Shown: positions 6,152-10,640 of the stretch, one piece after another
Position numbering within the stretch: position 1 is the first letter of the stretch
Layout: each line of letters begins with the position of its first letter
NCBI GenBank assembly: GCA_038745625.1
Contig: JBCDLG010000098.1
Coordinates: forward strand, 1 to 10,640
Origin: Parvularcula sp038745625
Lineage (GTDB): Bacteria; Pseudomonadota; Alphaproteobacteria; Caulobacterales; Parvularculaceae
DNA: 10,640 nucleotides
Direction of reading: 5' to 3'
Made by a program: the position numbers and the translations under genes
Notes under the pieces: generated by a model
What the model was told of the DNA's origin: nothing
What the model saw: only the letters and a program-made list of their open reading frames with translations
The model's database searches: none

Positions 6152-6930
6152 GATACGCCCCTTACATAGATATCATTGAACGCATCATCTTGCTTGATCG
6201 CGGCGGCGCCATCCCGCGCTGTTTCAAGGGCAGCGCAAAAGGTCGACGCGATGACCGAGCCCCGCGGCGCATTGGTATCGCGCTTCACATGCAGGTTTTG
6301 GATAGCGAACCATTCGCGGTTGGCAATCAGCTCAGCCCGCAACTCTTCACGCGCGTCCTCGATCGCAAAGACGGGAACCGGCTCTTGGCGCTTCTCCGGC
6401 GGCGCGGCGCGCAGGCGTTGGCGGGAATAAGCCTGCAGAAGATCGTAGAGCTCCGCGGCCGTGTGGGTCGTCCGGCGTGTTTCGGTACCCCGCACCCCGC
6501 GAACAAAGACGTCACGGCCAAGCATCGCCCGCTCGGTGAGCCGCTCCGCCGCCTTCCGCATGGCATCCAGGCGCTGCAGCCGGTGCGCAAGCAGCGCGGC
6601 GATCTCTTCGCCAGACAGCTCGTCTTCGCCGTCGTCCTGTTTGGGCAGGAGCAGACGCGTCTTCAGGTATGTCAGCCAGCTGGCCATGACGAGGTAATCG
6701 GCCGCAAGCTGAAGATTTCGGTTCTGCGCTTCTTCGACGAACAAGAGGTATTGCTCGACCAAGGCCAGGACGGAGATTTCTCGCAGATCGACCTTTTGCC
6801 GATGCGCGAGATCCAAGAGCGCATCCAGTGGCCCTTCATAGCCGTCGAGGCGAAGGATCAGCGTTTCGGCCGGGTCGCTGTCAGGGCCGAAGGCCTTGTC
6901 CTCAAATTCGGGCACGTGATCGTCAAACAA
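6148..6930 (-). CDS. scpA: Segregation and condensation protein ScpA
   Basis: ScpA is the kleisin that bridges SMC heads and binds ScpB. The 260-residue protein has the kleisin N-terminal signature LDGYEGPLDALLDLAHRQKVDLREI (28-52). VEQYLLFVEEA (58-68) and AADYLVMASWLTYLKTRLLLP (76-96) follow, then a charged linker (97-108) and a C-terminal region to 260. The start appears to be TTG (6928-6930). An in-frame TAG lies only six codons upstream (6946-6948), there is no ATG before residue 82, and AGGAAGGG (6940-6947) sits 9 nt upstream. A GTG at 6915 is a weaker alternative. It follows the SPOR gene by 60 nt and overlaps scpB by 4 nt. In many relatives nagZ lies just upstream, but here it does not. 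Confidence 0.94.
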   Translation of the reverse strand: MFDDHVPEFEDKAFGPDSDPAETLILRLDGYEGPLDALLDLAHRQKVDLREISVLALVEQYLLFVEEAQNRNLQLAADYLVMASWLTYLKTRLLLPKQDDGEDELSGEEIAALLAHRLQRLDAMRKAAERLTERAMLGRDVFVRGVRGTETRRTTHTAAELYDLLQAYSRQRLRAAPPEKRQEPVPVFAIEDAREELRAELIANREWFAIQNLHVKRDTNAPRGSVIASTFCAALETARDGAAAIKQDDAFNDIYVRGVS

Positions 6931-6939
6931 CCGCTTAGA

Positions 6940-6947
6940 CCCTTCCT
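6940..6947 (-). promoter_or_regulatory. Shine-Dalgarno fixing the TTG start of scpA
   Basis: The minus strand reads AGGAAGGG 9 nt before the TTG at 6928-6930. With the in-frame stop at 6946-6948, which overlaps this motif, it leaves TTG as the best start. Confidence 0.6.
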
Positions 6948-6974
6948 AAACCGTCAACGCACACTATGGCGAGT

Positions 6975-6989
6975 CGGGACCCGGTCCCG
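6975..6989. repeat. 15-bp palindrome right after the SPOR gene stop
   Basis: CGGGACC (6975-6981) and GGTCCCG (6983-6989) are perfect inverted arms around one base, immediately after the SPOR-protein TAA (6991-6993). As RNA it can fold with 6 bp and a 3-nt loop. No T-tract follows on the minus strand, so a simple intrinsic terminator is unlikely. An mRNA-stability hairpin or a protein-binding site is possible. Confidence 0.5.
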
Positions 6990-6990
6990 C

Positions 6991-7797
6991 TTAAACCCCG
7001 CGAACCAGGCAATCCTGCGAACGAGCCTTTAACGTCGAACAATACTGGGTCGCCGCATCTTTCGACGTAAACGGACCAATCCGCAGGCGATAGAAAGTCC
7101 GACCATTGACCTCGGCACGCTGAACATCAGGCTGTTTCGAGGCGACAAGACTGCCAAGGCGGCCCGACAGACCTTCGAAGTAGTCAAGTGCGGCCGCATT
7201 GCTGTCGAACGCGCCCACCTGCACCACATGGCTGCCGCTGATGGCCGTGGTCGGCGTTGCCGTCGGGCTCGAGGCGCGGACCGGGATATCACGCGGCTTG
7301 GTCGAAGGCGCGGGAACTTGGCGGGTTGGCGCACCGCTCGTGGTCGAAGCGCCCGCCAGACGGTCGGTGTCGCGAGCGGCTTCTGTCAGCGCCGTTACAG
7401 CAGGATCAGGGCGCTGCACCGACGGCGCAGGAAGTGTTGTCGTTGGCGACAGTTTAGCGGGCGCGCTGCCATAACCGTTCATCGCATCGGTGTTGGGGTT
7501 CTCAAGCGTCACCGTCCGTGTCGGGAGGGCTCCCGACACGCGGTCATAGACCTCTTGCCGCTCATTCTTAGCAACATCGAGGGGCACATCTTCTGCGACC
7601 GGATTGGGGTCAGCCGCGACCACGGGGATCTCTTCGCTGAAGGAACTCGCCCGCGCCACGCCCTGCCTGTAGGCGTAATAGACGACCAACACGAACACCA
7701 TGAGGAGCGTCGCGAGGATCGCGAGGATCGTGAAACCGGAGAGCCCGCCCTCATCTTCTTTCAGGATATCGTTCACGCTTGCCACCGTTGTCGACAT
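6991..7797 (-). CDS. SPOR-domain membrane protein
   Basis: This 268-residue protein has a short cytoplasmic N-terminus and one transmembrane helix (about 21-43, GFTILAILATLLMVFVLVVYY). A long linker rich in Pro, Thr, Ser and Ala follows (about 50-187), then a C-terminal SPOR domain (about 188-268). The SPOR features are HVVQVGAFDSNAAALDYFEGL and FYRLRIGPFTSKDAATQYCSTLK. The domain binds denuded glycan strands at septal peptidoglycan, so this is probably a bitopic envelope protein with its C-terminus in the periplasm and a possible role in division. Two cysteines (253 and 263) could pair there. ATG 7797 is supported by AAGGA about 10 nt upstream. It is the likely first gene of the scpAB-tatABC unit. 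It is not assignable to FtsN or DedD by sequence alone. Confidence 0.9.
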   Translation of the reverse strand: MSTTVASVNDILKEDEGGLSGFTILAILATLLMVFVLVVYYAYRQGVARASSFSEEIPVVAADPNPVAEDVPLDVAKNERQEVYDRVSGALPTRTVTLENPNTDAMNGYGSAPAKLSPTTTLPAPSVQRPDPAVTALTEAARDTDRLAGASTTSGAPTRQVPAPSTKPRDIPVRASSPTATPTTAISGSHVVQVGAFDSNAAALDYFEGLSGRLGSLVASKQPDVQRAEVNGRTFYRLRIGPFTSKDAATQYCSTLKARSQDCLVRGV

Positions 7798-7812
7798 GGA
7801 CGCGTCGTCCTT
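7798..7812 (-). promoter_or_regulatory. Ribosome-binding site of the SPOR gene within a small hairpin
   Basis: AAGGA (7808-7812, minus strand) precedes the ATG by 10 nt. GGACG (7806-7810) and CGTCC (7798-7802) are perfect complements around a 3-nt loop, so the Shine-Dalgarno GGA could be paired just before the start codon. Confidence 0.45.
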
Positions 7813-7822
7813 CTTTCGAGAC

Positions 7823-7863
7823 CGTTAACGATTTCGCCATCAATCGGTAAAGACGCTGTTAAC
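7823..7863. repeat. Paired GTTAAC motifs between dgt and the SPOR gene
   Basis: CGTTAACG (7823-7830) and GTTAAC (7858-7863) lie in the 68-bp gap, 34 bp apart start to start. TTAA is the core of CtrA sites in alphaproteobacteria, but the canonical TTAA-N7-TTAA spacing is absent. A regulatory role is therefore only a possibility. Confidence 0.35.
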
Positions 7864-7865
7864 CC

Positions 7866-9059
7866 TCACAAGAAACTTCTTGAGAGATCGAACAGCCTCC
7901 GATGCTCGTGGATCGCAAAACGATCCGTCATTCCGGCGATGTAATCGCAGATCACACGTTTGCGCTTATCGAGCGATTCGCCCTCCTGGCGCGCGTGCCA
8001 TGCAGGCGGCAGCACGCCTGGCTCATCGTAGAAGAGGTTGAAGAGGTCGCGCACAACGCGCTTGGCCGCGCTCCTGACCTCGGTGATCCGATGGTGCCGA
8101 TACATGCGCTCAAAGAGGAAAGCTCTCAGAACTTTAAGGTCGGTATCGAGGGCATCAGAGAAGGCAGCGACAGCCGCGGAGTGGTGACGGATCGTATCGC
8201 AGTTCTGGGGCGCCAGATCTGCGAGCCGTGACGCGGTCTCCTCGAAGACATCAGCTGACATCTTGCCGATGAGGCTGCTCACCGCTTCGGCGATTTGCAC
8301 CTCCCGCGGTTCATCCGGCCAGGCCTTGCGAGCCGCGAAAAGAGCGGGCCCGAGAAGAGGCACATCGGTCGCCTCCTCAAAACTGAAGAGATTGGCGCGC
8401 AAACCGTCATCCGCATCATGGCTATTGTACGCAACATCATCGGCGAGCGCCGCCAGCTGCGCCTCAAGGCTTGGATAGGTGTGAAGCCAGAGGTCCTGAA
8501 GCTCGGCATATTCCTCGATCGCGATCGGCAAGGGTTTGTCCTTGACCCGGTTTGGCCCGATCAGCGGACCGTTGTGCTTCACGGTCCCCTCTAAGGTTTC
8601 CCATGTTAGGTTGAGCCCAAGATAGGCCCCATGCTGACGCTCAAGCTTGGTCAGAAGGCGGAGGGTTTGAGCGTTGTGGTCGAACCCCCCCGCCCCTTCC
8701 ATAAGCTCCACCAGCACATCTTCACCTGTATGGCCGAAAGGCGGGTGGCCCAGGTCATGGCCCAGCGCCACGACCTCAGCCAGGTCCTCGTCGAGCTGCA
8801 GACGACGCGCCAGCGCCCGCGCGATCTGGCTCACCTCAAGACTATGGGTCAGCCGGGTGCGGTAGTGGTCGCCCTCATGGAATACGAACACTTGGGTTTT
8901 GTGCTTGAGCCGCCGGAAGGCGACCGTGTGGAGGAGCCGGTCGCGGTCGCGCTGAAACGGTGTCCGCGTTTCGCTCTCGCGCTCCTCATGTAAGCGCCCG
9001 CGGGTCTCATGGGCCTTAGCGGCAAAGGGGGCGAGCGGCGCGGGAAAGGGGATGGGCAT
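7866..9059 (-). CDS. dgt: Deoxyguanosinetriphosphate triphosphohydrolase-like protein
   Basis: Dgt-type HD-domain enzymes hydrolyse dNTPs, classically dGTP, to the nucleoside and tripolyphosphate and affect dNTP pools. The 397-residue protein fits the bacterial dGTPase-like family (about 380-420). Key motifs are SETRTPFQRDRDRLLHTVAFRRL (29-51), FHEGDHYRTRLTHSLEVSQIAR (60-81; metal-ligand H72), and ALGHDLGHPPFGHTGE (98-113; H101 and D102 of the HD motif). LADDVAYNSHDADDG (205-219; D207 or D208 as ligand) completes the metal site. ATG 9059 is supported by AGGAG 8 nt upstream (9068-9072). In relatives argS often follows, but here a 68-bp gap leads to the SPOR gene. It diverges from the nitronate monooxygenase gene. 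Substrate preference cannot be read from the sequence. Confidence 0.94.
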   Translation of the reverse strand: MPIPFPAPLAPFAAKAHETRGRLHEERESETRTPFQRDRDRLLHTVAFRRLKHKTQVFVFHEGDHYRTRLTHSLEVSQIARALARRLQLDEDLAEVVALGHDLGHPPFGHTGEDVLVELMEGAGGFDHNAQTLRLLTKLERQHGAYLGLNLTWETLEGTVKHNGPLIGPNRVKDKPLPIAIEEYAELQDLWLHTYPSLEAQLAALADDVAYNSHDADDGLRANLFSFEEATDVPLLGPALFAARKAWPDEPREVQIAEAVSSLIGKMSADVFEETASRLADLAPQNCDTIRHHSAAVAAFSDALDTDLKVLRAFLFERMYRHHRITEVRSAAKRVVRDLFNLFYDEPGVLPPAWHARQEGESLDKRKRVICDYIAGMTDRFAIHEHRRLFDLSRSFL

Positions 9060-9067
9060 GGCATGGG

Positions 9068-9072
9068 CTCCT
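9068..9072 (-). promoter_or_regulatory. Shine-Dalgarno of dgt
   Basis: AGGAG on the minus strand lies 8 nt before the ATG at 9059. It supports this start over the out-of-frame ATG five bases upstream. Confidence 0.7.
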
Positions 9073-9145
9073 GGCCCCAGGGTAAGGGCCGCGGTGCCAT
9101 GCGCAATGATTCCAAGCGCGGCGTCGAGAGAGACCCGAGGCCGCG

Positions 9146-9189
9146 CTGGTCTGGAGCCACAGGCCCCGTTCGCCTAGGCTCCAGGCCGG
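9146..9189 (+). promoter_or_regulatory. Long leader hairpin ending at the NMO Shine-Dalgarno
   Basis: Positions 9146-9158 pair with 9177-9189 over 13 consecutive positions, 11 Watson-Crick and 2 G-U in the plus-strand RNA. The core is CTGGAGCC / GGCTCCAG. After a small internal loop, AGGC (9161-9164) pairs with GCCT (9172-9175) around a 7-nt loop. The two wobble pairs become A-C mismatches on the other strand, which favours a plus-strand RNA structure. The 3' arm includes the first two bases of the GGAGGG ribosome-binding site. Confidence 0.5.
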
Positions 9190-9193
9190 AGGG
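9188..9193 (+). promoter_or_regulatory. Shine-Dalgarno of the nitronate monooxygenase gene
   Basis: GGAGGG lies 7 nt before the ATG at 9201 and 10 nt before the adjacent in-frame ATG at 9204. It decides the start against the longer open frame beginning at 9009. Confidence 0.75.
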
Positions 9194-9200
9194 ACAGACG

Positions 9201-10256
9201 ATGATGGATAGGCTGCATGATCTGGGACTGAACGTCCCTATCATCCAGGCGCCCATGGCGGGCGTGTCGACCCCTAAGCTCGCCGCAGCCGTCTCCAATG
9301 CCGGCGCGCTCGGCTCGATCGCCGTCGGCGCCGCCGACGCGGCCGGGGCACGCGCGATGATCAAGGAGACCCGCGCGCAAACGGATCGCGCCTTCCTCGT
9401 GAACGTCTTTGTCCACGCGACACCCAAACAAGACCCAAGCCGCGAAGCCGCATGGCTCGACGCCCTCGGCCCCGCATTCGAACGCTTCGGTGCGGCACCC
9501 CCTGACGCGCTCCGCGTTATCTATAAGAGCTTCGCGGACGACGGCGATATGTTCGGTGTGCTGCTCGATTTAGCGCCGCCCGTTGTCAGCTTTCATTTCG
9601 GCGTCCCTGCGCAGGCCAAGATCGATGCGCTGAAGGCCAAGGGATGCATGCTTCTGGCCACCGCGACAAACCTCGCCGAGGCGCGCCTGATCGAAGAGGC
9701 TGGCATCGATGGCGTGGTCGCCCAGGGCTATGAGGCGGGCGGCCATCGCGGGACGTTCGATCCGCTTGCTGATGATGAAAGGCTCGGCACACTGGCGCTG
9801 ACAAGGCTTCTTGCCTCCCAGACCTCGCTGCCGGTGATCGCGGCCGGCGGGATCATGGACGGCGCAGGCATTCGGGCAGTTCTCGAGCTCGGCGCGAGCG
9901 CAGCGCAACTTGGGACCGCCTTCGTCGCCTGCCCCGAGACCAGCGCGGATGAGGGCTATCGCGCAGCGCTCTCCCACGCGGCCAAGAGAGGTACGGTTAT
10001 GACATCAGCAATTTCGGGCCGCCCGGCCCGGTGCCTCGTCAATCGCTTCACGGACTGGGCCAAGGGCGACGTGCCACCCACCCCTGATTATCCGGTTGCG
10101 TATGATGCAGGAAAAGCGCTCAACGCTGCGGCAAAAAGCGCCGGCGAGCACGGGTTTGGCGCACAATGGGCTGGCCAAGGCGCACCGCTTGTCAGGCCCA
10201 TGCCAGCAGCTGAGCTCGTAGCCACGCTCCGTGCGGAGATGGACGCAACACGCTAG
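9201..10256 (+). CDS. Nitronate monooxygenase family flavoprotein
   Basis: Class I nitronate monooxygenases (2-nitropropane dioxygenase-like) are FMN-dependent TIM-barrel enzymes that oxidise alkyl nitronates such as propionate 3-nitronate. The 351-residue protein shows PIIQAPMAGVSTPKLAAAVSNAGALG (13-38) and VSFHFGVP (129-136). The catalytic-region signature is QGYEAGGHRG (175-184), with H182 as the likely active-site base. The phosphate-binding IAAGGI (213-218), GASAAQLGTAF (231-241) and a C-terminal GQGAPLVR (325-332) follow. The frame is open upstream to 9009, but that stretch overlaps dgt on the other strand and is low-complexity Gly/Arg. GGAGGG before 9201 gives a normal N-terminus. It diverges from dgt by 141 bp and converges with the receiver gene 15 bp away. 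The family also contains enoyl reductase FabK-like members, so the substrate is unproven. Confidence 0.9.
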   Translation: MMDRLHDLGLNVPIIQAPMAGVSTPKLAAAVSNAGALGSIAVGAADAAGARAMIKETRAQTDRAFLVNVFVHATPKQDPSREAAWLDALGPAFERFGAAPPDALRVIYKSFADDGDMFGVLLDLAPPVVSFHFGVPAQAKIDALKAKGCMLLATATNLAEARLIEEAGIDGVVAQGYEAGGHRGTFDPLADDERLGTLALTRLLASQTSLPVIAAGGIMDGAGIRAVLELGASAAQLGTAFVACPETSADEGYRAALSHAAKRGTVMTSAISGRPARCLVNRFTDWAKGDVPPTPDYPVAYDAGKALNAAAKSAGEHGFGAQWAGQGAPLVRPMPAAELVATLRAEMDATR

Positions 10257-10271
10257 AAATGTACGGAGCGC

Positions 10272-10640
10272 TTAGCTCGCCTTCTTCTCAGGCGGCGCCT
10301 TTTTGGCGAAGACCTGTTTGACGACGTCGATCAGCTGATCAGGCTCGAACGGCTTCAAGAGATAGTTGTTCATCTTCAGCCGGACGCCCTCTTCCAGGAT
10401 CGGACGCGTCGCTTTACCGGTGATGAGAATGAACCCCACCCGCGCGGTTTTCGGATTACCGCGCAAAGCGGCCAGCAGCTCCAGGCCACTCATCTTCGGC
10501 ATGTTATAATCGCTGATCACGAGGTGCGCGACGTCTTCCTTCATCAGCTGAAGGGCCTCTTTGCCATCCTCAGCAAAACGAATGTTCACGATACCGATCT
10601 TCTCGAGCGTTTGACCGATCAGTCCACGGCTGATCGACAT
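10272..10640 (-). CDS. CheY-like response regulator receiver protein, N-terminus outside window
   Basis: This is a single-domain receiver that is phosphorylated by a histidine kinase. The visible 122 residues begin MSISRGLIGQTLEKIG, which matches helix 1 of CheY-like proteins just after the acidic DD pair. The true start, with the first beta strand and DD, therefore lies beyond base 10640, and the edge ATG is probably internal. The phospho-acceptor is D44 in VISDYNMP, the switch Thr is T74 (LITGKA), and the conserved lysine is K96 in LLKPF. No output domain follows, only a short Lys/Ala-rich tail (112-122). That suggests a CheY- or DivK-like protein acting by protein contact. Chemotaxis or cell-cycle partners could lie outside the window. 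Confidence 0.9.
   Translation of the reverse strand: MSISRGLIGQTLEKIGIVNIRFAEDGKEALQLMKEDVAHLVISDYNMPKMSGLELLAALRGNPKTARVGFILITGKATRPILEEGVRLKMNNYLLKPFEPDQLIDVVKQVFAKKAPPEKKAS
10290..10304 (+). terminator. Weak candidate terminator for the NMO gene inside the receiver CDS
   Basis: AGGC (10290-10293) and GCCT (10297-10300) with a 3-nt loop run into five Ts (10300-10304) on the plus strand, 34 nt after the NMO stop. The stem is only 4 bp and also encodes the tail of the convergent receiver gene, so this is tentative. Confidence 0.25.

Noticed and set aside
6190..7032. 280-codon open frame on the plus strand antisense to scpA
   Set aside because: It lies opposite a clearly conserved scpA, its translation shows no recognisable domain, and long shadow frames are common in GC-rich DNA.
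7869..7882. CAAGAA-AC-TTCTTG palindrome at the dgt 3' end as a terminator
   Set aside because: The stem is only about 5 bp once a loop is allowed, no T-run follows on either strand, and it is explained by the last codons of dgt.
7228..7944. 238-codon plus-strand open frame opposite the SPOR gene and dgt end
   Set aside because: It spans two real genes and their gap in antisense, is Arg-rich without motifs, and has no convincing ribosome-binding site.
9009..9200. N-terminal extension of the nitronate monooxygenase frame
   Set aside because: The 64 extra residues are Gly/Arg-rich, overlap dgt on the other strand, and a strong GGAGGG sits just before ATG 9201.
1..10640. Mobile element, CRISPR, toxin-antitoxin or defence island
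   Set aside because: All substantial open frames with coding character belong to conserved housekeeping families, and no spacer-repeat pattern, transposase or terminal repeats were seen.

Overview
The window is a compact, GC-rich chromosomal stretch of an alphaproteobacterium. The evidence is a MucR/Ros-family regulator, the scpA-scpB-tatA-tatB-tatC block next to a SPOR-domain protein and a Dgt-type hydrolase, and a glyA-nrdR-nusB-thiL block. These gene contents and orders are familiar from Rhodobacterales, Caulobacterales and Parvularculales relatives. The sequence alone does not settle the order or genus. I see no transposase, phage gene, tRNA, rRNA, CRISPR array or defence system. This is housekeeping DNA with some unusual junctions.

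Layout. (1) 13-3263, minus strand: glyA -> nrdR -> nusB -> thiL, probably one transcription unit linking one-carbon metabolism, control of ribonucleotide reductase, rRNA antitermination and thiamine diphosphate synthesis. A hairpin sits at its 3' end at the window edge. (2) 3264-3526: an AT-rich divergent intergenic region with a good sigma70-like promoter for mucR. (3) 3527-3988, plus strand: a small MucR-family regulator whose zinc-ligand positions are mostly substituted. Its intrinsic terminator overlaps the 3' end of the convergent tatC. (4) 4037-7797, minus strand: SPOR protein -> scpA -> scpB -> tatA -> tatB -> tatC, with start/stop overlaps at scpA/scpB, tatA/tatB and tatB/tatC. This unit serves cell-envelope/division, chromosome condensation and folded-protein export. 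(5) 7866-9059, minus strand: a dGTPase-like HD hydrolase. (6) 9201-10256, plus strand: a nitronate monooxygenase-family flavoprotein, divergent from dgt, with a long hairpin in its leader that reaches the Shine-Dalgarno. (7) 10272 to the right edge, minus strand: a CheY-like receiver protein whose N-terminus lies outside the window.

The main points for a second look are: the degenerate zinc site in the MucR homologue; the leader hairpin of the nitronate monooxygenase gene; the absence of genes that often interrupt these clusters in relatives (rib genes between nrdR and nusB, nagZ between the SPOR gene and scpA, argS between dgt and the SPOR gene); and short palindromes at several of these junctions. 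I found no convincing new multi-gene system.
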